From assembly GCF_040954835.1 (NCBI RefSeq), contig NC_090697.1, forward strand, positions 3,980,501 to 4,044,500: 64,000 nucleotides of DNA, read 5' to 3'. The notes below the pieces were generated by a model. It worked only from the letters and a program-made list of their open reading frames with translations. It ran no database searches and was not told where the DNA came from. Source of the DNA: Lepisosteus oculatus (Eukaryota; Chordata; Actinopteri; Semionotiformes; Lepisosteidae). Below, in pieces: positions 33,246 through 43,657 of the stretch. The stretch's first letter is position 1. Each line of letters starts with the position of its first letter. The position numbers and the translations under genes were made by a program.

Positions 33246-34654
33246 AGAAATGTGTGCTACGAACGCTGGCAATTGTGTGAGCTCAGGAACGCGTGATTGA
33301 TAACAGAAAAATATTTAAGAACTATTCTTGGTTAATTTGAGAAAAATACACAGAGCATCTCTGTGTTTTGGTCCCATGCGCATTAAATAAAAACTTTTTT
33401 TAAATTCTGAGACGGGACTCCTGAAATGGAAACGGGGGAAAATACAAGCTTGTGGATTGCTAAAGAACCTTAATTACCGTTGGCAAAAGAGCTGATACTT
33501 ATTGTCTGTGGAGAAAAAGCTGCTAAACAGCTCAACCTGCTGCCCCCTCTGAAAGACACAGTCACTCATAGAATTATTGATATGGCGGATGATATCAAAA
33601 GTACGCTGAAAGAGAGCGTCAAGATGAGCAGCTGCTTTTCACTGCAATTAGACGAGTCTGTAGATGTCTTTGATTTGGCCAATTTGTTTGTTTACGCTAG
33701 ATACGAGTTTGATCGTATGTCCCATAAGGACTTTCTGTTCTGTAAGCCGCTACCAACAGATACTACAGGAGAGCCCATATTTTAGCTTCTGGATGAATTC
33801 AATGAAGAGAATGGCATCAATGGCAAAATATGAGTTGGAGTTTGTACAAACGGTGCTAGAGCAATGACAAGCCGACACAGCGGTGTAGTTGCACGAATTA
33901 GAGAGGTTGCTCTCTAAAATGAATGGACGCATTGCAACATCCACCACAAGACTTTGCCTTCAAGAAAATGCCTGACGATTTTAAATCTGTTAGACTGTGT
34001 TGTGAATTGTGTCAAGGCTCAAAAAATGAATTTACATCTGCTTTGCTCAACTAAACAGGCTCACCCCTCTCACCGAAATGGTGATTTTTTATTGTTTATT
34101 TTTAATTGTTGTTGTTCCTGTTTTTTTTTTCTGTAAAGCGCTTTGAGAAGCCTCTTTAAAGGTGCTATATCAAATAAAGTTTATTATGATATTTATTATA
34201 TGTGTATGTAAGTGTTATATTTCTGGATATAAGGATTATATTTCTGATTGCATTCATGTAGCTGAGTGGACTGCAATACTCTGGGTGAAATAACTCATTC
34301 AAATATCAGCTGTTAGGACCTGAACCCACCAGTCATTAGTTTAGAGATGTACCCAATATGCTGTGCTGTACCTACACTTTGCAATTAGCAGAGTGACGGA
34401 TGTATTACCCAAGCCTTTATTCTAATTTGTCTGGATTCATTTTAATTAAATAAAATATTTAATTGAAGGTTATTGACGTTTATAATATTATAAATAAAAA
34501 GTTAAATAAATATTTAATTGAAGTTTCGTTTTTAAACTACAGGTCTAATCCATTGTTTACAGATGGAACAGCAAACAGCTGCTAGACAGGCACTGTATCT
34601 CTTTGTCTCATTGTCTGATTACAATGCTGGGTTATTCATAATTATGTGAATTGT

Positions 34655-34733
34655 CTTGACCAATAGCTTTTTGATATTCCCCTTGACATCAACACAGTGT
34701 TAAACATAACAAAGTCCCAGTGCTATATAAAAG
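34655..34733 (+). promoter_or_regulatory. T2b promoter: CCAAT and TATA boxes
   Basis: CCAAT at 34660-34664 and TATATAAAAG at 34724-34733, in the block conserved with units A and C. The Olf/EBF-like half-site reads TTCCCCTTGA. Confidence 0.65.
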
Positions 34734-34754
34734 CCTGTTTTCTAACAAGAATCA

Positions 34755-35705
34755 ACAAAGAAAGAGAAAACACATTTTCTGCAAGATGTCTTTATGAGGA
34801 GCCTGTTAAATAGTAAGTATTGTTTTATGATTTCACAATTCATTGTGTTTGAGTTCATGATATATTAGTGTGTAAGAGTTACCTCAATTAATTATATATA
34901 CACATTCAATATAAACATAGGTTAATAGGTAAATATCAATGGGCTGTTTTTACTCTGAATCTTCTGTACAAAAGAGGAGTATTTTGTTATTCATTTAAAG
35001 CTTTCAGTCAATAAATGTGGAACAAAAAAACTTTATGGATAGAGTCAATTTAGTAATTGTGAGTATCCCAAATGTTAACCTGATCTCTGACAAAGGCAGT
35101 ATTGAAGTGGTAATTTGAGTTTGTTATATAAATATAACAAGTTGTATCCCCTCTGTAAACACGCAGTGCAATTCAAAAGCAATTTATTGATATTGTACAT
35201 TACTTCAAACAGGATTCTATTTCAAACAAATGATTTATAGTTTATAGTATTTACAGTATGATGAATTAGAGTTATAGTTTCCTAGTTTAATTAATTTAAA
35301 CAAACATTTTAAATATTTTGTGAAAGACTACATTAAAAAATCAATCATCTTCCCTTCCTCTGAGGAACTGCAATTAAATTTCGAACCAGAGATCAACAGT
35401 CTAATACAATGTATTAAAGCACAGTATTCTACTGGCATTTTAAGGTTATACTTCATAAGTTTGAATTTTAACTTTACTAAAAGATACGAAACACAATATA
35501 TTCTCTTAAAATGTTTTAAAAAGTGTGTACAATATGATTTATCATTTATCCCAATAAAACATTTCACTATATTAAGTTTTTTTTTCTTTCAACCATACTT
35601 GCAGGCAACAGGAAATATGATATTTGTAATAATCCCATATGATTTCAAGTAAAAATCCAAATATCTTTGACAAATGTTTAATTTGGTTCTCTTTCTTCTT
35701 TGCAG
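34755..35705 (+). other. T2b 5' UTR exon 1 and intron
   Basis: Exon 1 is inferred to end at 34812 before donor GTAAGT. The acceptor TTCTTCTTTGCAG ends at 35705. The same small upstream ORF as in T2a is present. Confidence 0.6.
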
Positions 35706-35780
35706 AAGTAATTAAAAATAGGTTTCATTGAAACACGTGGCTTCTGTTTCTATCAGCCTCATTTTGTGAATCTCAGCATT

Positions 35781-36812
35781 ATGAATTCAACATTATTGGA
35801 GATCGACACAATAGAATACTGCTTTGAGGACATGAACAAATCCTGTATAAAAGAGCACAGAACTGTTGGTATGAAGGTAGCTATGTATTTTGTGTTTGGT
35901 CTTACAGTCATTTTCACAATTGGTGGAAATCTTGTAGTGATTATTTCCATCTCTCACTTCAAGCAGCTTCACTCACCAAATAACTTTCTTGTTCTTTCAC
36001 TGGCAACCATTGATTTTCTCTTAGGTTTAATTGTTCTCCCATTTAGCATGGTTAGAATAGTTGAAACTTGTTGGTATTTGGGATCATTCTTTTGCAGACT
36101 TCATACATCTATTGACATTTTGCTTTGCACTGCCTCCATTTTCCATTTATGTTTTATCGCTCTTGATCGGTATTATGCAGTATGTGAGCCTCTTCATTAT
36201 GCAAACAAAATCAGCATCAGAGTGTCCTGTGTGTTTATTACTATTGGTTGGATATTGCCAGCGTTATACAGTTTTGGAATAATTTACACCAAATCTAACG
36301 ACAAAGGCCTAGAGGATGTTGCTGCCATACTATCATGTGAGGGTGGTTGTTTACTTATTTTCAATAAGTTATGGGCATTACTGGATGCAGTTACTTTTTT
36401 TGTTCCCTGTTTTGCCATGATTGGAATATATGCGCACATTTTCAGTGTAGCTAGAAACCAAGCAAGAATGATACAAATTATGGAAAATAGAATATTTTCG
36501 GTGGACGACAGTAAAAAGAAAACTCAACAGAACAGGGAACATAAAGCTGCTAAGACACTAGGTATAGTTATGGGTGTCTTTCTAATCTGCTGGGTCCCTT
36601 ACTTCACAGATACAATGATAGACGTCTATCTCAATTTTGCAACTCCTTCAGTTGTTTTTGATGGCCTAATATGGTTGGGCTATGTAAATTCGACTTTTAA
36701 TCCATTAATATATGCTTTGTTCTATCCATGGTTTCGAAAAGCACTGAAACTTATTATTACATGTAAAATATTTCACCGTAATTCATCTAGAATTAAACTT
36801 TTGTCTGAATAA
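35781..36812 (+). CDS. Trace amine-associated receptor T2b
   Basis: This is a 343-residue TAAR starting MNSTLLEID. Landmarks are N-terminal cysteines 14 and 22, C3.25 (105), D3.32 (112), intact DRY (129-131), D5.43 (202), CWVPY in TM6 and NSTFNPLIYALFYPWF in TM7. The D3.32/D5.43 pair suggests a ligand with two amines or an inverted binding pose; this rests on hand alignment to P5.50. The start is ATG 35781, since the in-frame extension to 35766 opens only with GTG. No missing key residue was noted, so this is the best-preserved T2 gene with T2c. A spliced 5' UTR and TATA promoter lie upstream. Confidence 0.93.
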   Translation: MNSTLLEIDTIEYCFEDMNKSCIKEHRTVGMKVAMYFVFGLTVIFTIGGNLVVIISISHFKQLHSPNNFLVLSLATIDFLLGLIVLPFSMVRIVETCWYLGSFFCRLHTSIDILLCTASIFHLCFIALDRYYAVCEPLHYANKISIRVSCVFITIGWILPALYSFGIIYTKSNDKGLEDVAAILSCEGGCLLIFNKLWALLDAVTFFVPCFAMIGIYAHIFSVARNQARMIQIMENRIFSVDDSKKKTQQNREHKAAKTLGIVMGVFLICWVPYFTDTMIDVYLNFATPSVVFDGLIWLGYVNSTFNPLIYALFYPWFRKALKLIITCKIFHRNSSRIKLLSE

Positions 36813-37319
36813 AGTTGTCGAAATGTATAGCTGGGATAGTACACTGAAAAATTTCAATTCATCATTATAGATGTGTTTTTATTTATTTCAATAAAATGTT
36901 GAAAACCAGCATATGCTTTCATTATTTACTGTATGTCACTTTTTATTGTGATATTAAATCTTTATAAGTCTTTACTGAACTGGTACATTTCAAACACTAA
37001 AAACTTCAGAAATGTCTGATTAAGAAATTTAATGAGATACTCCAAAATATTTGGAAAAAGATGTGCAGTATTTGAATACAACAGAGATATAACTTGTGGT
37101 TGGCTGTAAGAAAAAGGAAGAATTGTGACACAACAGTCAGTAATCAAATAAACAGGCAAGTAATCTAGGGTACATGTGCATTTATTATACTGCGAGAACA
37201 TTTCATTATTATATGAAAACTGTGTTCAATATTAATAAAAAATCTCTTTATTTCTGATGTCTTACACATAGATGAGAATAAAAATCTTCAAGATTACTCA
37301 ATTTATTATTAATTTCCTG

Positions 37320-38849
37320 TTTTCCTTTAATGATGGTTCATCATTGTTTTTTTTACCCCATCCAGTTTGTACTACTTCTTTCTGGTCTCCTGTTTGTCAG
37401 GCAGATGCCTCAGCTGCTTTTCTGGAATGCTAAGCCCATTCGCACCCCTTTCTTTGGTTCTCAACACCATTCCGCTCCAAAGTCAAATAGCTCTTCAGCC
37501 TGGGGGCTCATCAACAGGATTTCCACTCCAAGACTGTGATACGCGTCCTCATTTTCCTTGGGAGCTCCGTGTCACACCCTCTGCAGCCAGTGGGCGCTCC
37601 TACTCTGTCCTGTCCCTAGTTTCTTGTGCTTTGGTCTCCTTCCGGGGCTCTCTCTCTGGGGCTATATATTTCCGGGTCACTTATTCTGCTTCGCTCAGCA
37701 TTGGTGTTCAGATGTCCTGAAATCCGCCTAAGCATCCAGGTCGCCGCACGTCCGCTGCCTGAGGGCATTGGTTTCTATTCGACTCCTGAACTGCTGAGCC
37801 CGGGCTTTTTCCCCATTCCTCCGCTGTGCATATGGGTCTTTTTCTGCTCTCCTCCCTCTCCATGGCTTGTACTTTCTGACATCCATGACACTCAGCACAG
37901 GATTCCACTCCAAAGCTGAGGCTGCCCAGTTCCCGTCAAAGGGATGATTTACAAGGGTTGTGATCTTTGAGCTCTATACCAACCACCCTCACTTATCGCC
38001 GCTGAAACTGCTCTGAGTGTAGTCTGTGACTTCAAACCTCTCTGCACTGCAGATCTTTTCTAGGTTGCCTTTTCTCTGGAACTTTATTCTGTACTCCTGT
38101 CTGACTGCTTAGCAGCTTCTGGACAACACCCTAGAATCCTTGACTCTTCCCCGCTGGTCACCTTCAGTTCTGTCCTGCCCACAAGAGGAAACTTCTGTTG
38201 TCCAGGACCCCAGGGTTCTCCCCATGCAGCTGTTTGTCCTCTCCCTAGCCTAGCCCCATTCTTGCTCTTTTGGGTCCTGCCATAGTAGTTTAGTTTTTTT
38301 CTGTTATCGTTCCTGCTGCCTTCTCAGCTATTCTTGAAGTGACTTCTTCTCCTGACTCAGGGCTCTTTATCCTCACCTTTTTCTTTTGAGCTGTCTGGGT
38401 AACTTTTCTTTGCTATCATTTTTCCCAGTCTCCTTTCAGGGTTCCAGCAGAACCTTCTGTTTCTTTCTTAGGGAGTCAAGCATCCTGTTTCCACTTCGAT
38501 GCCTGAGAGCATCTCTCTGTTAGCCAGAGCCCCTTAAGGATTCCTAGTTGTCAGGCTCTGACAGGGACTGCCCCCTGCTGCTGTGATGACAAAGGGACTC
38601 TCAGAATTGAGAGAGAACTTTGGGAAGGCCCATTTCCTCAGGAGTGCCAGGAGTGTGGGTTGGCAAACACAAGGGTCGACGCGGTGAGCAGTGAAACGAA
38701 TAAGAGGGGACTAGAATATGAAACTGCAGCGTCAGGCGATGCAGAGAGCAGTTAAAGAGCTAAAGCTGGCATGTCGGGTGATGTTGGAGCTGATTCTGCT
38801 GCGCCGGTGAGGCTGAATGCCGGCTTGGAAATGAAGCTGCTACACGTTT
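37320..38849. repeat. GC-rich unclassified repeat tract (unit B)
   Basis: Collinear with 13690-15008. It is interrupted by a solo LTR (37570-37890) and has one 59-bp minisatellite unit where A has about three. It breaks off at 38849. Confidence 0.55.
37570..37890 (+). mobile_element. Solo LTR, 321 bp, in unit B only
   Basis: It begins TGTCACACC and ends CATGACA, with near-identical 5-bp flanks (CTCCG and CTCAG). A TATATATT box lies in its first half. Unit A has the uninterrupted site near 13909. It is related to the element at 39455-39758. Old LTR fossil, family not determined. Confidence 0.75.
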
Positions 38850-39032
38850 GGAACCCAGGGATCTATGTGGAATTTGTATTGTTACAAATAGGGGCTTAAA
38901 AAATTAACTCTAGAATAAAGAGTCAATTTCCCTCTGGTTTTATGTCCACTCAAACTGTTAATAATATCTCTGGAAGTTTATACAGTAGAAGCCTGGTTTA
39001 TGGCTTAGATTAAAGCTAAGTAATCATACTGT
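38850..39032 (-). other. Inverted duplicate of unit A 8680-8890 at the C junction
   Basis: Its reverse complement reads TAGCTTTAATCTAAGCCATA, TTCTACTGTATAAACTTCCA and the CACATAGAT block, in the same order as 8690-8890. The next sequence in normal orientation begins at 39361, so a small inversion lies exactly at the B/C boundary. Confidence 0.8.
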
Positions 39033-39358
39033 ATGTCTCCCAAGGTGCTTCCCCGTCATAGTGACCGGGTCGTACCAGCACCGGCGGGCGTGGGAACAGC
39101 TGGCCGGCTCCGGCAGGGAGGGCATCTCCTCTCTGGAGCATCCGCTGGAAGGGAGTAGGGGACAGTCACCCCAGTTCCACTGGCGAGACCACTACTGGAT
39201 AGCCCTTGTAAGGGCTGTGGCCACCTGTTGCACCCAAGAGTTGCTCAGGCCCTGGGTGTTCGCTTCCCCTGGGTTCGGTCTCTTTCAGGGTCAGCCGGCG
39301 CTTGATAGAGTCCGCTAGCATCCTGCCCGCTTCTGACACCCATTTAGCATTTTTGAGG
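39033..39358 (-). mobile_element. Gypsy fossil, leader and gag-start fragment
   Basis: The minus strand shows TCAAAAATGCTA, GGTGTCAGAAGCGGGCAGG and the CTCTATCAAGCGCCGGCTGA block, matching 16110-16200. Only a small 5' part survives, and it is broken. It lies inside the inverted junction. Confidence 0.75.
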
Positions 39359-39454
39359 CAGCAATGCTAATCAATGTGCTTCGAGAGTTTGAACCTGGGT
39401 CATGTCACTATTCCACTACAACCCTGACTGGGATTCTCTAATTAGTAGACACAG

Positions 39455-39758
39455 TGTTATGCCCTATTCTATTCTGTTCTGTCCCTTGTTTCCTGTGCTG
39501 TGCTTGTCCTTCCAGTGTGTCTTTGTGTGGGGCTGAATATTTTTGGGTCACCCTTACCTCCTCGCTCAGCATTGAGGGTTCGGATGTCTTGAGGCCTGCC
39601 TAGCACCAGGTCGTCTCTGCTGCGGCCTGAGGGCATAGGTTTCTACCCGACATCATCTGACCCCCTGAGCCCGTGCTTACCCCTCTTCCGCCGCTAAGCA
39701 CAGGGTCTTTTTTTGCTCTCCTGCCATCCCACAGCATGTCTTTTCGACATCAATGACG
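39455..39758 (+). mobile_element. Solo LTR, about 304 bp, in unit C only
   Basis: It is related to 37570-37890 along most of its length (TCTGTCC, GGGGCTGAATATTT, CGCTCAGCATTG, CCTGAGGGCAT). The 5-bp flanks CACAG and CAAAG nearly agree. It sits about 10 bp from the position where A and B carry the hAT. Confidence 0.7.
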
Positions 39759-40579
39759 CAAAGAAGTCACTTCAGGGTACTTGTAAGCAAGAGGTGTTGT
39801 TGATAAGGAAGACCTCTCTACAAATGCTGATCTATACATCAGCATTTAACCTCTGCATGGGGGATGTATTACCTATAATATTACGTGTTAAAAGATAAAT
39901 GGTTAGAATTTCAATAGCAGAATGTACTGAAGTTCCAGTGTCCTACAATGAAAAAAAACTACTCATCCAGAGTTTGATATTCAACTAAACAGTTAAAAAA
40001 AATTCCATAGCTCAGGAAAGTGCGCTTCAAAATCTTTGCATTTTAGTCCTTTGTGTACAGAACATTTGCATCTGTGCTTTGGTGTTCCTGTCCTACTTCT
40101 GTCTTTTTTTAAAACATCTTTATTAATTATTTTATGCAGAAGCATAGAGTATCTTGTGAAAGATTGTGTATTGTGTGAAAATCATTAAACTGACATCTTA
40201 AGTGTCATTGGAGATTATATTTCTGATTGCATTCATGTAGCTGAGTGGACTGCAATACTCTGGGTAAAATAACTCACTCAAATATCATCTGTTAGGACTT
40301 GAAACCACCAGTCATTAGTTTAGAGATGTACCCAATATGCTGTGCTGTACCCACACTTTGCAATTAGCAGAGAGACGGATGTATTACCCAAGCCTTTATT
40401 CTAACTTGTCTGGATTCATTTTAATTAAACAAAAATTTTTAATTGAAGGTTAATTGTCTTTTTAAACTACAGGTCTAATCCATTGTTTACAGATGGAACA
40501 GCAAACAGCTGCTAAACAGGGACTGTATCTCTTTGTCTCATTGTCTGATTACAATGCTGGATTATAATTGTGTATTGTC

Positions 40580-40658
40580 TTTGACCAATAGCTTTTTGAT
40601 ATTCCCCTTGACATCCACACAGTGTTAAACATAACAAAGTCCCAGTGCTATATAAAAG
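40580..40658 (+). promoter_or_regulatory. T2c promoter: CCAAT and TATA boxes
   Basis: CCAAT at 40585-40589 and TATATAAAAG at 40649-40658, conserved in spacing with T2a and T2b. Confidence 0.65.
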
Positions 40659-40679
40659 CCTGTTTTCTAACAAGAATCA

Positions 40680-41530
40680 ACAAAGAAAGAGAAAACAAAT
40701 TTTCTGCAAGATGTCTTTATGAGGAGCCTGTTAAATAGTAAGTATTGTTTTATGATTTCACAAATCATTGTGTTTGATTTTATAATATATTAATGTGTAA
40801 TTGTTACCTCAATTAATTATATATACACATTCAATAATAAACATAGGTTAATAGGTAAATATCAATGGGCTGTTTTTACTCTGAATCTTCTGTACTGTTA
40901 GCCTATCAGGCAAGAGGAGTATTTTGTTATTCATATAAAGCTTTCAGTCAATAAATGTGAAATCCTGAATGTTAACCTGATTTCTGATGAAGGCAGTATT
41001 GAAATGGTCATTTGAGTTCCCTCTGTAAACATGCAGTGCATTTCAAAAGCAATTTATTGATATTGTACTTCAAATGGGATTCTGTTTCAAACAAATGATT
41101 TATAGTTTATAGTATTTAGAGTATGATGAATGAGAGTTATAGATTCCTAGCTTAAATCATTTAAACAAACACATTTTAAACATTTCATGAAAGACAACGT
41201 TACGTAATAATGTAGATTATACTTCAGAATTTTGAATTTTAACATCACTAAAAGATGTGAAACACAATATATTCCTTTGAAACGTTTTAAAAAGTGTGTA
41301 CAATAAGATTTATCATTTATCCCAATAAAACTTCTCCGGCACTCTCGTATTTCACATTGTTTAGGGAATTTAAGACACCCAATAGAGCATTTTTCACTAT
41401 ATTAAGATTTGTTTTGTTTCAACAATACATGCAAGCAAAAGGAAATATATTTTTAATAATCCCATATGATTTCAAGTAAACATCCAAATATATGGCAAAT
41501 GTTTAATATGATTCTCTTTCTTCCTTACAG
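40680..41530 (+). other. T2c 5' UTR exon 1 and intron
   Basis: Exon 1 is inferred to end at 40737 before donor GTAAGT. The acceptor TTCTTCCTTACAG ends at 41530. The upstream ORF ATG TCT TTA TGA is kept. Confidence 0.6.
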
Positions 41531-41605
41531 AAGTAATTTAAAATAGGTTTCATTGAAACACGTGGCTTCTGTTTCTATCAGCCTCATTTTGTGAATCTCA
41601 GCATT

Positions 41606-42637
41606 ATGAATTCAACATTATCGGAGATTGACACAGTAGAATACTGCTTTGAGGACATGAACAAATCCTGTATAAAAGAGCACAGAACTGTTGGTATGAA
41701 GGTAGCTATGTATTTTGTGTTTGGTCTTACAGTCCTTATTACAATTGGTGGAAATCTTGTTGTGATTATTTCCATCTCTCACTTCAAGCAGCTTCACTCA
41801 CCAAATAACTTTCTTGTTCTTTCACTGGCAACCATTGATTTTCTCTTAGGTTTAATTGTTCTCCCATTTAGCATGGTCAGAATGGTTGAAACTTGTTGGT
41901 ATTTGGGATCATTCTTTTGCAGACTTCATACATCTTTTGATAATTTACTGTGCACTGCCTCCATTTTCCATTTATGTTTTATCGCTATTGATCGGTATTA
42001 TGCAGTATGTGAGCCTCTTCACTATGCAAACAAAATCAGCATCAGAGTGTCTTGTGTGTTTATTATTATCGGTTGGATATTGCCAGTGATATACAGTTTT
42101 GGAATGATTTACACCAAATCTAACGACCAAGGCCTAGAAGATATGGTTGCCATACTGTCATGTGAGGGTGGTTGTTTACTTGTTTTTAATAAGTTATGGG
42201 CATTACTGGATGCAGTTACTTTTTTTGTTCCCTGTTTTGCCATGATTGGAATATATGCGCACATTTTCAGTGTAGCTAGAAACCAAGCAAGAATGATACA
42301 AATTATGGAAAATAGAATATTTTCAGTGGACAACAGTAAAAAAAGAACTCAACAGAACAGGGAACATAAAGCTGCTAAGACACTAGGTATAGTTATGGGT
42401 GTCTTTCTAATCTGCTGGGTCCCTTACTTCACTGATGAAACGATAGACGTCTATCTCAATTTTGCAACTCCTTCGGTCGTGTTTGATAGCTTAATATGGT
42501 TGGGCTATTTAAATTCGACTTTTAATCCATTAATATATGCTTTGTTCTATCCATGGTTTCGAAAAGCACTGAAACTTATTGTTACATGTAAAATATTTCA
42601 CCGTAATTCATCTAGAATTAAACTTTTGTCTGAATGA
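41606..42637 (+). CDS. Trace amine-associated receptor T2c
   Basis: This is a 343-residue TAAR starting MNSTLSEIDTVEYCF. It has cysteines 14 and 22, C3.25, D3.32 (112), DRY (129-131), D5.43 (202), the CWVPY motif and NSTFNPLIYALFYPWF. Differences specific to this copy cluster in TM3 (TSFDNLLCT), TM4 (LPVIYSFGM) and the TM6-ECL3 region (TDETIDVY). These are ligand-pocket or pocket-rim positions, so the ligand range may differ from T2b. The start is ATG 41606; the upstream in-frame codon is GTG. The stop codon is TGA, where T2a and T2b have TAA. Confidence 0.93.
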   Translation: MNSTLSEIDTVEYCFEDMNKSCIKEHRTVGMKVAMYFVFGLTVLITIGGNLVVIISISHFKQLHSPNNFLVLSLATIDFLLGLIVLPFSMVRMVETCWYLGSFFCRLHTSFDNLLCTASIFHLCFIAIDRYYAVCEPLHYANKISIRVSCVFIIIGWILPVIYSFGMIYTKSNDQGLEDMVAILSCEGGCLLVFNKLWALLDAVTFFVPCFAMIGIYAHIFSVARNQARMIQIMENRIFSVDNSKKRTQQNREHKAAKTLGIVMGVFLICWVPYFTDETIDVYLNFATPSVVFDSLIWLGYLNSTFNPLIYALFYPWFRKALKLIVTCKIFHRNSSRIKLLSE

Positions 42638-43657
42638 AGTTGTCAAAATGTATAGCTGGGATAATACACATTGAACAATTTCAATTCATCATTATAAATG
42701 TGTTTTTGTTTATTTAAATAAAATGTTTAAAACATCTGCATCTGCTTTCATTATTTACAGTATGTGTTTTTTTATTGTGATGTTAAATCTTTATAAGCCT
42801 TTACTGTCCATGGAAGAACTGGTAAATTTCAAACACTAAAAATCTGAAAACAGAAATGTCTGATTAAAAATTTATTGAGATACTCAAATATAATTTGACA
42901 AGATGAACAGTATTTGAATAAAAGAGAGAAATACAGTAACTTGCGGTTGGTTGTAAGAAAGGAATAATTCATTGTGAAGCTACAATCGGTAAACAAAAAT
43001 CAGGCAAGTCCACATTGACCTCTAGAGTACAGGTACATTTATTATACTGTGAGAAAATGTCAATATTATATGAAAACTATGATCAATATTAATTGAAAAA
43101 AACTTTATTTCTGATGTCTTACACATTGACGAGAATAAAAGTCTTCACTGCCAGTGTCTTGTGCAATTCCCTTCAAAACAGGTGGAAAAAAATTAATATG
43201 TGGTGAAAATCAAAGAAAAGGGTTTGCGTTTGTCCGGATCTGAGTTTATGTTCAGAGCAGTATAAAATATTTAAACTAAATGGGAGAGGGTTCACAGAGT
43301 AATATTTTTATAGAAAATAAATTATTGATGCAGAGTGCTGTGTTCACAAATATTGTATCATAGATATCTAATGTAAACATATCCATATGGTTGGCAACAT
43401 AAAATAGAACAATATGAGTATAAACAATCTTTAGTTTCTCACACCTTCTACTCTTTTTAATGCCTCTTCAGAACAGCTTTCTGTAGATGCACAGCATGTC
43501 ATTCCTTTCTTACCCATAAAAGTATAAACTTTGAGCATTCAAAGTACAAGTCATTTAAAATATGTATAAATCTTACATTTCTATTGAAAAGATGGACATC
43601 AAGGACATGAGATGGGCACTGATATAGAGGTCTGGCACACAGACACACCTGGAGATA

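Larger units (their letters stand above)
29790..34213 (+). mobile_element. hAT-Charlie-like transposon (unit B), split by an L2
   Basis: The left terminus TAGTGGTTCTCAAACT is present and the right terminus has been deleted. The body is interrupted by the L2 at 30130-33245. After the L2, 33480-33785 encodes a hAT transposase piece (KMSSCFSLQLDES, DFLFCKPLPTD), which the sister copy carries in two frames. The LINE-type tail nested inside the hAT is at about 34130-34190. Confidence 0.8.
21310..38849. repeat. Segmental duplication unit B (T1b, receptor fossil, T2b)
   Basis: Collinear with unit A from its first visible base to about 15008. It is longer because it gained a solo LTR (28779-29214), an L2 (30130-33245) and another solo LTR (37570-37890). 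It lacks A's LINE fragment, the 470-bp segment and the right end of the hAT with its flank. It ends abruptly at 38849, where unit C begins with an inverted piece. Confidence 0.9.
38850..43150. repeat. Segmental duplication unit C (T2c only)
   Basis: From about 39361 onward it is collinear with A from 8940 and B from 29710, through the T2 promoter, intron, coding exon and about 500 bp downstream. T1, the receptor fossil and the GC-rich tail are absent. Its left end is rearranged (see the inverted piece). Confidence 0.88.
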
